Source: Berkiella sp964496435 (lineage in GTDB: Bacteria; Pseudomonadota; Gammaproteobacteria; Berkiellales; Berkiellaceae). From it: DNA of 64,000 nucleotides. This document shows, piece after piece, positions 32,412-41,001 of this stretch. The stretch is taken from positions 1-64,000 of the forward strand of contig CAZBZP010000007.1 in NCBI GenBank assembly GCA_964496435.1, read 5' to 3'. The translations under genes were made by a program, and so were the position numbers. The notes beneath the pieces are model-generated. The model was not told the DNA's origin, made no database searches, and saw nothing but the letters and a program-made list of their open reading frames with translations. Numbering within the stretch: the stretch's first letter is position 1; every line of letters begins with the position of its first letter.

Positions 32412-34658
32412 ATGTTAAATCCTACATTTAATTTTCTTGATAATAAAAATATACAACAAGAACTCTGTACACAATTTCCAATCAACATCAGCAAGAATGT
32501 TTTTGAAAAAACAAAAACGCCTTACTTTTTGATTAATCTTGATTTAGGGCATGACACAGCATTTAAACTTCATGGAAAAGAACTCTCCCTTATCGAACAT
32601 CATATAAATGTCCCGAAAAGCAAAGATGCAAAAACCAAAGCCTTTTATCACTATACAATGCTATTACAAGATAATAAAAAGCAAAATTACAAAGTGCATG
32701 TCTATTTTGGCAAACGTGATGACATCGTTATTGAATCCAAACTTTTTGCGATAGATAAAACAACAAATAAACCAACAACATCATTTGAAATGAATAACCA
32801 AGATAAAGATGTCATTTATTATTTCGCGCTTTCACAAACCGCTCTTATTATGTTTCTTCGAAAAAAGCAAAAGGAGCAAATATCTGCATTATCACAACAA
32901 GTCCAAGACACTGAAGAAAAGCTTGTTGATTTAAGCATAGATTTAACAAAAAACAAGAAAGCTTATTTAGCCCTTGCTCAAGTTCAAATACATACCATCA
33001 ATTTGCTTACTCAAATAGGCTGCCAAACCTACACCCCTTCTCTTTTAGGTTATAAAAAAATGATTAACCTTCTTAGCAACAGCCCCGAAATAAAAGCAAA
33101 AACAAAAGCACAGGAACCAAAACGTAAAGACGCCACTGAGCACCCTGCAACCGAGAACAATGAAAATAAAAATACCACTGAACAGGTAACTTTAGCGCCC
33201 AAGAAGAAAAAAAGATCAAAGAAGAAACCTACCACCACTACAGCTAGCCTCAACATAGAAGAACTCACAACACTACTACAAGAAAATAACAAATTAATTA
33301 CGCTTTTTGATCAAACACAAGACTTATCAACTATTGAGCAAGCGCACATAATAGCGATGTTTAATAATTTACGTACCTGTAACGATTTCATTTTAATAGG
33401 TGAAAGTGATTCTCTGGCAAAAGTGCTAGAACAAAAAACAGCCATTTCCAATAGATTAAAAATGTTCTTTCGTAGTTGCGATCTCCATTTGTATGGTGAA
33501 TTGGTTGTGCATGCTATTATCACCAACTTATTGCTGCTCAATGATGATTTAATTTCCGTCATTGTTGAATATGATAAAGCTGATCTGCTTAATCTTTTAA
33601 TCAACGCGGATTTAATCAACGAAGCAACAAAGTATGAATGTGCAACAGAGGAAGGTGTTTTCTTAACAATTATTGAACTGTGTGTGCATTATGATAGTAC
33701 AAAATGTTTCGCCACTTTAATGAATAGTGGATACTCACTAGGTTATATCGATGATATTGACTCTCCCCTTTTTGAGGCCCTGGAAACCCCCACCAGCCAT
33801 CCAGAAATCATTGAAAGTTGCATGGCATTAAAAGCGAATGCGCATTTTGAGCTTTCAATGAAGGTGTGCCAATCTTTAAGAAACAAACGCTCAAAAACGC
33901 ATGACAAAGAAGAAGCTGAACTTATTGATATTAAACTTGAAATTATTACCTACATCGAAAAAATACGCAAATTCCTTAACGAAAACCCGGTCCTGAAATA
34001 TAGCATCTCAGAAGACAAATTAAACATTTTCTCTTCAAACATGATGTTGCACATAGAGCAGCAAAACAGTAAAGCTATTGAGCGATTTAATCAAAAACTT
34101 AAAAAACACCTCAACTTTCAACGTGCGCGTTTATTAGGTTACAGGGAATTGTATGATCTCCTGCTTGCCCTAAAAAACAAAATAAAGTTTAAAAATATCT
34201 TACAAAAAGAAAATGGCAGCATCTCAAACCGCGTACTTGCTATTTTCTTAACATATCCTTTTGAGTTTTGCGCTGAATATCTTACAGAGTATCATATTGT
34301 GCGTGCCCTTAGTAATAGAGCAATGAAGGATGCTATCTCAACAAATTGCATTCAAACTGTGGAGAATGGCATGCCAATTTACAAACCTACTTTACAAGGA
34401 AAGCAAATCTATCTTGAAACCAAAACTTTGAAATCAAGACTTATAGATGCAGAAAATAAATTCCTCGAAAGTACCAAAGATGATGAATCGGAGGTATTAC
34501 TAATGAATGATAGTTTTGATTCCATGCTCAGGTTAAGCAACATAGACTTTACGCCCCAATACACAACATACAACGCAGAATATAATAGGGTTAGTGTGTT
34601 ATCCACTAATACAAATGAGAGCGCTGATTTGCGCGCTAATGCAATGTTTTTTAGATAA
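32412..34658 (+). CDS. Lysine-rich hypothetical protein, candidate effector
   Basis: 748 residues; the ATG has GAGGA ten bases upstream. No family is recognised. The N-terminal part (about 1-150) is mixed alpha/beta. It is followed by a predicted coiled coil (KKQKEQISALSQQVQDTEEK), then a low-complexity, highly charged linker at about 225-275 containing PKKKKRSKKKP, which looks like a monopartite nuclear-localisation signal. The region about 360-480 has degenerate ankyrin-like periodicity (DKADLLNLLINADLI; STKCFATLMNSGYSLGYIDD). The C-terminal half is helical. No signal peptide or membrane helix is seen. A eukaryote-directed effector is a reasonable inference in this genome, but the lysine cluster could equally bind nucleic acid in the bacterium. 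Confidence 0.6.
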   Translation: MLNPTFNFLDNKNIQQELCTQFPINISKNVFEKTKTPYFLINLDLGHDTAFKLHGKELSLIEHHINVPKSKDAKTKAFYHYTMLLQDNKKQNYKVHVYFGKRDDIVIESKLFAIDKTTNKPTTSFEMNNQDKDVIYYFALSQTALIMFLRKKQKEQISALSQQVQDTEEKLVDLSIDLTKNKKAYLALAQVQIHTINLLTQIGCQTYTPSLLGYKKMINLLSNSPEIKAKTKAQEPKRKDATEHPATENNENKNTTEQVTLAPKKKKRSKKKPTTTTASLNIEELTTLLQENNKLITLFDQTQDLSTIEQAHIIAMFNNLRTCNDFILIGESDSLAKVLEQKTAISNRLKMFFRSCDLHLYGELVVHAIITNLLLLNDDLISVIVEYDKADLLNLLINADLINEATKYECATEEGVFLTIIELCVHYDSTKCFATLMNSGYSLGYIDDIDSPLFEALETPTSHPEIIESCMALKANAHFELSMKVCQSLRNKRSKTHDKEEAELIDIKLEIITYIEKIRKFLNENPVLKYSISEDKLNIFSSNMMLHIEQQNSKAIERFNQKLKKHLNFQRARLLGYRELYDLLLALKNKIKFKNILQKENGSISNRVLAIFLTYPFEFCAEYLTEYHIVRALSNRAMKDAISTNCIQTVENGMPIYKPTLQGKQIYLETKTLKSRLIDAENKFLESTKDDESEVLLMNDSFDSMLRLSNIDFTPQYTTYNAEYNRVSVLSTNTNESADLRANAMFFR

Positions 34659-34696
34659 AAGGCGAACCTGTTCTTTTTAGTCTCCAATGATTAAAG

Positions 34697-34728
34697 ATAG
34701 TTCCAGCGCCAGCGCATACTGGAACTAT
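34697..34728 (+). terminator. Hairpin after the lysine-rich protein gene
   Basis: ATAGTTCCAG (34697-34706) and CTGGAACTAT (34719-34728) match perfectly with a 12-base loop, followed by TTCTCTT. It is a likely terminator of the upstream gene. Confidence 0.55.
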
Positions 34729-35044
34729 TTCTCTTGGTGCGCCCCTTATTGATAGATATCAATATAAATTTAGAGCTGAATGGTTAACTATCTAAAAGGT
34801 ATGGTGCATGGCTTTAAAAACCAATAAGATGTATGTTAACTTAATATCAGGGTTTATCCTTATTATGAACGACAAGCGGTCGCGCTTTTTGAATTTGCAT
34901 GTAGTTTCAACAAAAATCCCCATTCAACTAAGCTAAGTTAAGCCTCTTAAATTTAAGCTTATGATTTTAAAGAAGAAATTCTCACAAAAAGCCACTACAT
35001 ATCCCACCCAAGCAGGTGGATATATGTTAAGCAAAGCAATGTGA

Positions 35045-35050
35045 TATAAT
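35045..35050 (+). promoter_or_regulatory. Consensus -10 box of the Bax-inhibitor-family gene
   Basis: TATAAT 37 bases before the start codon, with AAGGAG just ahead of the ATG at 35087. The -35 box is weak by eye. Confidence 0.45.
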
Positions 35051-35086
35051 AATGAGTAATAAAGATACTAGGTTAAGGAGCACAGC

Positions 35087-35758
35087 ATGGCTAATCAACA
35101 AACGATTATTCGTACCCGTTCTGAGTCTATTTTAGAAACAAACTCGGTAATACGAAACACTTACATTCTTTTGGCTGCCTCCATCGGGTTTAGTGCGCTT
35201 ACCGCTTATTTTGCAATGGCAACGCACGCAAAATCTCTTGGTTTAGCAACTTTGCTCATTTACTTTGGCCTAATTTTTCTCGTGAATGCGACACGTAACA
35301 GTGCCCTTGGTATTGCTTCTGTCTTCCTCTTCACCGGTTTTATGGGTTACACCTTAGGGCCATTACTCAATGCATACCTTTATACATTCGTTAATGGTAA
35401 ACAGCTTATTTTTACAGCTTTAGGTGGTACAGGTATCATCTTCTTTGGGTTATCAGGTTATGCCTTAACCACGAGAAGGGATTTCAGCTTCCTGGCCGGC
35501 TTCCTCATGGCAGGCGGTATTGTGCTCTTCCTTGCTGTCATCATTGGCATGTTCTTCCCAATGCCTATGTTGCAATTAGGCCTTTCAGCAGGATTTATGC
35601 TCTTTAGTGCTGCAATCATCTTGTTTGAAACCAGCCAAATCATTCATGGCGGCGAACGTAACTATATCATGGCAACCATTTCGATATACGTTGCGCTCTA
35701 CAACATGTTTATCTCCTTGTTACAACTATTGTCCTTCTTTAGTGGTCAAAGAGAATAA
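35087..35758 (+). CDS. Bax-inhibitor-1/YccA family membrane protein
   Basis: 223 residues with seven hydrophobic segments: from IRNTYILLAASIGFSALTAY through LIYFGLIFLVNATRN and ITLFTGFMGYTLGP-like repeats to the last AIILFETSQIIHGGERNYIM helix. The acidic residue in that last helix and the final IYVALYNMFISLLQLLSFF helix match the UPF0005 (BI-1, YccA/YbhL) family. E. coli YccA interacts with the FtsH protease at the inner membrane, and some family members act as pH-dependent calcium leaks. It is monocistronic, bounded by a promoter and a strong terminator. Confidence 0.9.
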   Translation: MANQQTIIRTRSESILETNSVIRNTYILLAASIGFSALTAYFAMATHAKSLGLATLLIYFGLIFLVNATRNSALGIASVFLFTGFMGYTLGPLLNAYLYTFVNGKQLIFTALGGTGIIFFGLSGYALTTRRDFSFLAGFLMAGGIVLFLAVIIGMFFPMPMLQLGLSAGFMLFSAAIILFETSQIIHGGERNYIMATISIYVALYNMFISLLQLLSFFSGQRE

Positions 35759-35771
35759 CCTTTCGCATAAT

Positions 35772-35802
35772 AAAAAAGCCTCCTTAAGGAGGCTTTTTTT
35801 TT
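35772..35802 (+). terminator. Strong intrinsic terminator
   Basis: AAAAAAGCCTCC, loop, GGAGGCTTTTTTTT, 14 bases after the stop of the Bax-inhibitor-family gene. The A-tract on the left lets it act also for the convergent gene. Confidence 0.92.
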
Positions 35803-35817
35803 GGGGGATATGAAAGC

Positions 35818-36261
35818 TTAGGGAACCGTATAAACTACCTTCACCGTGTTATCTACAACTGATCTATCAACATAACCCATACAGTTGGGATTTTTGGCAA
35901 CCAAATCTTTCACCGCCCTATCGTCGCTTTCCTGAATCGGAGGATAACCTTGGCCGGTAAATATCACCCGTGACCAATAAGATTTAACTTCGGTATCACT
36001 TTTTTTTATGACATTGTTATAAAACTTATCTCTTGCAGCACTGCCACTTTGTTGATCTACAGGGATAACTTTAACCCCATTAGATAAGAACTTTGTTTTG
36101 CCTAAATAAATTCGATTTACTTCTTCTTGAGATAAGGAAGAAACCGGCATATCTTTATTCGTAATTACCACTAAATCAGCAAGGCACTCACAGGACATCA
36201 TACCAAGAAGGCTTACTAAAATTGCTGAAGATATAGGTTTTTTAAGCATATGCTTTATCAT
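35818..36261 (-). CDS. PstS-like periplasmic binding protein, short
   Basis: 147 residues from the ATG at 36259-36261. An in-frame ATG six bases upstream is directly abutted by the AGGA that serves the chosen start. A signal peptide (MLKKPISSAILVSLLGMMSC, then ECLAD) is followed by a single-lobe phosphate-binding-protein-like domain: SLSQEEVNRIYLGKTKFLSN, IPVDQQSGSAARDKFYN, and GQGYPPIQESDDRAVKDLVA near the end. Proteins of this size often stand next to a porin and may bind phosphate or another oxyanion. A Cys near the cleavage site leaves a lipoprotein form possible. It starts 8 bp after the porin gene and is cotranscribed with it. Confidence 0.75.
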   Translation of the reverse strand: MIKHMLKKPISSAILVSLLGMMSCECLADLVVITNKDMPVSSLSQEEVNRIYLGKTKFLSNGVKVIPVDQQSGSAARDKFYNNVIKKSDTEVKSYWSRVIFTGQGYPPIQESDDRAVKDLVAKNPNCMGYVDRSVVDNTVKVVYTVP

Positions 36262-36269
36262 TGACATTC

Positions 36270-37592
36270 CTACATCACAGCATCAAGCGCAATAGAGTAA
36301 ATGTTTGCCGAAGTCCAAGGATAATAATCGAATAACCCTGGGGTTAGATGATCTGGATGGACATGTTTGTATTCCCCTTTAAGGGCTATACCAGAATAGA
36401 CATCCCATCTTAAGCCCACTGTCACAGATGTTTGGGAACCCGCACCACCTTCAACGCTGGGACCAGTTTCTACCATGGTCATCATGAATTCATCTAATGT
36501 CTGTTGTGAACCAGAAAGAATTTGAAAACCTGAATTAACAGCACCGTTAAAGCGTCGGACTTTATTGTCTGCCATCCTTTCTTTTGCATAGGTTATATGC
36601 GGCAAGAATTGCTGTTTAATGCGATAACCGCCCATGAGATACCAACCAATCGCATTACTGATCATTGGGGTTGCTATGGTACGTTTAACTATCTCCCCCA
36701 TGCTCACAATATTGTTCCAATCGAATTGGTAGCCTAGACCACCAAAACTGGCTGAAACATTATAAGCGGTAAGATAATTAACATAATCCGTTCCAATAGG
36801 ATCAATGAGACCGGGCACACCATTTGTGGCCATGAAATTTAAAATCTGGTTCACAAATTCTTTTGCTGTACCACCATTAGGATCGACGGTTAAACGCGTA
36901 ATTTGGTAACCCGCGCGAACGCTAAAGTTTTCATCGCCATATTTGGTGCTAAAAGAACACATGTCTCTTAAACGTAATCGCACTGTGTCAAAGATAGACA
37001 TGTCAGTACCAAAAGGCATCGATAAATAGGCAGGAAAATGTATCACCGTGCTCGTCGCACCATAGAATGCCTGGATACTGAAATCATTATTAAAAAATTG
37101 ATTATGATACTTTACATCTGCACCGGTGAGATTGCTGAAAAAAGAAGGTATTTGAGAGTACACTTCTTCTGGAGGTCTCACCCAGGGATAGGCATAACCC
37201 ACATTGATAACATCAGAAAGCATATAAGGGTTAGTGCGAACTCTACCCACACGGAATTGCCATTGATCACTGGGCTCCCATTTTAAAAAAGCCCAAACAG
37301 CTTCAACTCCCCAATCATTAGCCGCTTCAGCTAAGAATTGTGTTGTAATGCTGATATCTTCACGTAGTGATTTTGTTATTTGAATACCAACGTCAGAATC
37401 TTCTTCATAACCTGGTCTTCTGCGAATGTAAGAATTATAAATTAGTTCCTGACCATTGGTGACATTTTGTACGTTGTGCCATGCTGCGCCAATAGATAAG
37501 AATCCATTTATTTCAAAGCCTTCAAGGCTTGCATAGGCTGTTGCACTGCCAAATGTTAGGACGACTACGGTTGCTGCTCTTAATTTTTTCAT
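36270..37592 (-). CDS. Outer-membrane porin-like protein
   Basis: 440 residues. A signal peptide (MKKLRAATVVVLTFGSATAY, then ASLEGFEI) opens a long beta-rich chain: GFLSIGAAWHNVQNVTNG, then SDVGIQITKSLREDISITTQ and LKWEPSDQWQFRVGRVRTNP, the pattern of gammaproteobacterial porins in which VGRV-type turns follow a long barrel strand. The C-terminus ends SIALDAVM without the usual Phe. It is probably an outer-membrane diffusion channel, and pairing with a PstS-like binding protein hints at oxyanion uptake. It is first in a two-gene operon. Confidence 0.75.
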   Translation of the reverse strand: MKKLRAATVVVLTFGSATAYASLEGFEINGFLSIGAAWHNVQNVTNGQELIYNSYIRRRPGYEEDSDVGIQITKSLREDISITTQFLAEAANDWGVEAVWAFLKWEPSDQWQFRVGRVRTNPYMLSDVINVGYAYPWVRPPEEVYSQIPSFFSNLTGADVKYHNQFFNNDFSIQAFYGATSTVIHFPAYLSMPFGTDMSIFDTVRLRLRDMCSFSTKYGDENFSVRAGYQITRLTVDPNGGTAKEFVNQILNFMATNGVPGLIDPIGTDYVNYLTAYNVSASFGGLGYQFDWNNIVSMGEIVKRTIATPMISNAIGWYLMGGYRIKQQFLPHITYAKERMADNKVRRFNGAVNSGFQILSGSQQTLDEFMMTMVETGPSVEGGAGSQTSVTVGLRWDVYSGIALKGEYKHVHPDHLTPGLFDYYPWTSANIYSIALDAVM

Positions 37593-37716
37593 TCTAGATC
37601 CTTGCGATCGCGAATTGATGTTCCATCATCTATATGCAGTTATAGTAAGCTACTATCAAAGTCCCAGCAACAGTTCCGTAAGCGAGGGGCGGATTTTAGC
37701 CCCCCGAGCAGATTGG

Positions 37717-39000
37717 TTAGTTTAATTTAATAACCCTAACATCTCCCATAAACGGATAGAGTGCCTCAGGCACATGCACGTTGCCGTCCTTATCTTGGTA
37801 GTTTTCTAAAACAGCAATTAAGGTTCTACCCACCGCTAAGCCTGAACCATTGAGGGTGTGCACCAGCTCTGGCTTGGCATTTTGTGCACGAAAGCGCGCT
37901 TGTAAACGTCTTGCCTGAAAGCCTTCGGTATTTGAGCAAGAAGAGATCTCACGGTATTTGTTTTGGCTGGGTAACCACACTTCTAAGTCATAGGTTTTGC
38001 TAGATTGAAAACCAATGTCGCCGCTGCACAAAGCCACAACACGATAAGGCAGATTCAATTTTTGTAAAATCTTTTCAGCATGGGATGTCATTTCTTCTAA
38101 TGCAGCATAAGACGATTCAGGGTTAACAATTTGCACCATTTCCACTTTATCGAACTGATGTTGGCGAATCATACCTTTGGTATCTTTACCGTATGATCCT
38201 GCTTCACTTCTAAAACAGGGTGTATGGCTCACGAATTTCATGGGTAACTTATCAGCAGAAATAATGGTATCGCGAACCAAATTCGTTAAAGAGACTTCTG
38301 CAGTAGGAATCAGTGTCAGTTCCTTTTCCCCTTTTATATGAAATAAATCATCGTAGAATTTGGGGAGTTGCCCAACGCCATATAAGGCCGAAGCATCTAC
38401 TAAATAAGGCACATACATTTCTTCATAGCCATGCTCTGTGGTGTGCACATGTAACATAAACTGCGCCAGTGCGCGATGTAATTTTGCCACTTCTCCTTTT
38501 AAAACCACAAAACGTGAACCTGACATTTGTGCTGCGGTTTCAAAATCAATTGTGCTTGATTTAGCGGTTAAATCAACATGATCTAAGGGCGTAAAATCAA
38601 ACGTTTTTGGGGTGCCCCACTTTCTGACTTCTACATTGGCATTTTCATCTTTACCCTCAGGCACAGATTCATGCACCAGATTGGGCAAGGTGGCAAGATA
38701 AGCTTGAAGTTCTTCATGAACCACATTAAATTGCTTTTCAATCACCTCTAAATCAACGGCCACTTTTTCTACTTGTTCCATCAAAAGAGCCGCTTCTTGC
38801 TCATTTTTTTTGGCTTTGGCCTGGCCTATTTCTTTTGACAAGGTATTTCTTTTACTTTGTAAGTCTTGGGTTTTGATTTGCAGTTCTTTACGTTGCTCTT
38901 CCAAGCCACGTAATTTTTCGATATCAACGCTCACCCCGCGCTTACTTAAATTCGCGACAACTTTTTCTAGGTTATTTCTAATTTCATTTGGATCAATCAT
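37717..39000 (-). CDS. serS: Seryl-tRNA synthetase
   Basis: 427 residues, full length. It charges tRNA-Ser with serine in the cytoplasm. The N-terminal tRNA-binding coiled coil (RKELQIKTQDLQSKRNTLSK; residues about 28-100) precedes the class II catalytic core. Motif 2 is TPCFRSEAGSYGKDTKGMIR with QHQFDKVE, and motif 3 is GSGLAVGRTLIAVLENYQ. It is last in the minus-strand run ftsK-lolA-rarA-serS, the same order as in E. coli. Confidence 0.97.
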   Translation of the reverse strand: MIDPNEIRNNLEKVVANLSKRGVSVDIEKLRGLEEQRKELQIKTQDLQSKRNTLSKEIGQAKAKKNEQEAALLMEQVEKVAVDLEVIEKQFNVVHEELQAYLATLPNLVHESVPEGKDENANVEVRKWGTPKTFDFTPLDHVDLTAKSSTIDFETAAQMSGSRFVVLKGEVAKLHRALAQFMLHVHTTEHGYEEMYVPYLVDASALYGVGQLPKFYDDLFHIKGEKELTLIPTAEVSLTNLVRDTIISADKLPMKFVSHTPCFRSEAGSYGKDTKGMIRQHQFDKVEMVQIVNPESSYAALEEMTSHAEKILQKLNLPYRVVALCSGDIGFQSSKTYDLEVWLPSQNKYREISSCSNTEGFQARRLQARFRAQNAKPELVHTLNGSGLAVGRTLIAVLENYQDKDGNVHVPEALYPFMGDVRVIKLN

Positions 39001-39055
39001 GTTTTGTCTCTCTTTTATTCTCAGGGGGACATAAAGTCCGCCGCTATAATGATGA

Positions 39056-40339
39056 CTATGCTTGTGTTTTTCTAATTTCTTTTAACTTTTCGGCAATTTT
39101 AATTTCTAAACCTTTATCCACGGGAGCATAATAATGTCTTTGTCCCATTTCATCTGGAAAATATTTTTGCCCGCGAGCAAATCCACCTGGCTCATCGGGA
39201 TCATAGCGATAGGCTTTTCCATAGCCCATTTCTTTCATTAATTTTGTGGGTGCATTACGCAAATGTACTGGCACAGGATATGAGGGATTGGATTCAACAT
39301 CTGCTTTTGCCCGCTTAAAAGCCATATAGCTGGCGTTACTTTTAGGCGCACAGGCCAAATAAATAACGACTTGGGCAAGGCTTAACTCGCCTTCTGGGCT
39401 ACCTAAGCGCTCAAGGGCTTGCCATGCTTCAAGCGCCATGCCTAAAGCACGCGGCTCTGCATTGCCAATATCTTCACTTGCCATACGCACGACGCGACGA
39501 GCAATATAAGCCGGATCACAACCGCCATCTAACATGCGGCATAACCAATAAAGCGCAGCGTCTGGATCTGATCCCCGAACTGATTTATGCAAAGCGGAGA
39601 TCTGATCATAAAATAAATCTCCTCCCTTATCGAAGCGACGATAATCTTGTTGCAAAATAGAATCAATCAAAGCTTCATCAACTTCTGCTTTCTTATTTGC
39701 TTCAATTCGTTGAGCTACTACCTCAAGAATGGTGAGTAATCTTCTGGCATCCCCATCGCAGGATTTCACCAGCCGCTCTATGCTTGCAGATGGCAATTGT
39801 AATTGTAGTTTACCTAAGCCACGCTCTTCATCCTTAAGCGCCTGCATCAAGACTTGCTTCAAGTCTTCCTCTGTTAGGGATTTGAGCACATAAACTCGAC
39901 AACGTGATAGCAAAGCATTAATCACTTCAAAGGAGGGGTTTTCCGTGGTTGCGCCAATAAAAAAGACGGTACCATCTTCTACAAAGGGCAATAAGGCATC
40001 TTGTTGTGCTTTATTAAAACGATGAATTTCATCGATAAATAGAATGGTGGGGCGCTGTGTTGCTTGTGCTGTTTCTTTAGCTTTAGCAATTGCATCGCGA
40101 ATATCTTTCACCCCTGCTAATACCGCGGATAGTGCAATAAAGTCTGCATTGGCATAGTTAGCAATTAATCTGGCAAGGCTGGTTTTGCCACTGCCTGGTG
40201 GGCCCCAAAACAACATGGAATGGAGCTTACCTTGTTCTATGCAAAACCGAAGTGGCGCCCCCTGGCCGACCAAGTGTGTTTGGCCAATATACTCGTCTAA
40301 ATTTGTAGGACGTAAACGTGCTGCCAGGGGTTGAGTCAT
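39056..40339 (-). CDS. rarA: Replication-associated recombination protein A
   Basis: 427 residues. An AAA+ ATPase related to clamp-loader subunits and Werner-interacting protein, acting at stalled replication forks. Walker A is FWGPPGSGKTSLARLIANYA near residue 45, Walker B is ILFIDEIHRFNKAQQDALLP, sensor 1 is FFIGATTENPSFEVINALLS, followed by the tetramerisation domain (YLACAPKSNASYMAFKRA; HLRNAPTKLMKEMGYGKAYR). It starts six bases after lolA and precedes serS, the standard gammaproteobacterial order. Confidence 0.95.
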   Translation of the reverse strand: MTQPLAARLRPTNLDEYIGQTHLVGQGAPLRFCIEQGKLHSMLFWGPPGSGKTSLARLIANYANADFIALSAVLAGVKDIRDAIAKAKETAQATQRPTILFIDEIHRFNKAQQDALLPFVEDGTVFFIGATTENPSFEVINALLSRCRVYVLKSLTEEDLKQVLMQALKDEERGLGKLQLQLPSASIERLVKSCDGDARRLLTILEVVAQRIEANKKAEVDEALIDSILQQDYRRFDKGGDLFYDQISALHKSVRGSDPDAALYWLCRMLDGGCDPAYIARRVVRMASEDIGNAEPRALGMALEAWQALERLGSPEGELSLAQVVIYLACAPKSNASYMAFKRAKADVESNPSYPVPVHLRNAPTKLMKEMGYGKAYRYDPDEPGGFARGQKYFPDEMGQRHYYAPVDKGLEIKIAEKLKEIRKTQA

Positions 40340-40345
40340 AAAAAA

Positions 40346-40987
40346 TTAATTACCTGCTTGAATGATATCTACGCCTTTTGGTGGTTTGAAAGCAAACACT
40401 TTGTCTTGAACCCCTTCATTGACAAATATCTTTGAAAATAAGGTATAGACATCTTGCCCTAAAGGATCGCGCATTCTCACTTCGGTTAATTTACCCTTAG
40501 CAAAACCGATTTGGATATCAGCAAAAGGTGCATCTTTTTGCTTAGGTTTTAGGGTATAGCAAGCATCGCTTTTGGGGCACTGATTTTTGTTTGCGTTAGA
40601 AATGTCGAAATTCTCTTTGAGCGTATCCAAAGAACCTGCCAATATTGCTGCAGGTGAATTGGCCAAGGCTTCTTTGAGTTCTTGCTTAGTTACTTGTGAT
40701 AAATCAATATCGTATGTCCACAGCACGTTACCATCTGCTACCACCAGAATGGGATCAGGCAATTGGCTTTTCCAATAAAATTTACCGGGCCTTCGCACCA
40801 TGATTTCACCTTCTGATTTACCCACATGCTCACCATTGGCATCATGAATTTTTTGCACAAAATGCGCTTTAAATGTTTCCATTTTTTGAAGCGCTTCAAA
40901 TAAGTCATGTGAAGCATCTGCGCTAAACAGTGTTGTTGAAACACCTATAAGAATTGCGCCCAAGAAACTCTTTAACTTCGCTTTCAT
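40346..40987 (-). CDS. lolA: Outer-membrane lipoprotein carrier protein LolA
   Basis: 213 residues, with signal peptide MKAKLKSFLGAILIGVSTTL then FSADA. It is the periplasmic chaperone that ferries lipoproteins from the LolCDE complex to LolB. Typical segments are FKAHFVQKIHDANGEHVGKS, GEIMVRRPGKFYWKSQLPDP, DGNVLWTYDIDLSQVTKQEL and LTEVRMRDPLGQDVYTLFS. It is 14 bp after ftsK and six before rarA. Confidence 0.95.
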   Translation of the reverse strand: MKAKLKSFLGAILIGVSTTLFSADASHDLFEALQKMETFKAHFVQKIHDANGEHVGKSEGEIMVRRPGKFYWKSQLPDPILVVADGNVLWTYDIDLSQVTKQELKEALANSPAAILAGSLDTLKENFDISNANKNQCPKSDACYTLKPKQKDAPFADIQIGFAKGKLTEVRMRDPLGQDVYTLFSKIFVNEGVQDKVFAFKPPKGVDIIQAGN

Positions 40988-41001
40988 CTCAACCTCATTT
41001 A

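Larger units (their letters stand above)
34659..35086. other. Intergenic region before the Bax-inhibitor gene
   Basis: No gene seen. It contains a perfect 10-bp-arm hairpin (34697-34728) after the previous gene, a short inverted repeat near 34999-35018, and a promoter -10 and ribosome-binding site for the next gene. Confidence 0.6.
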
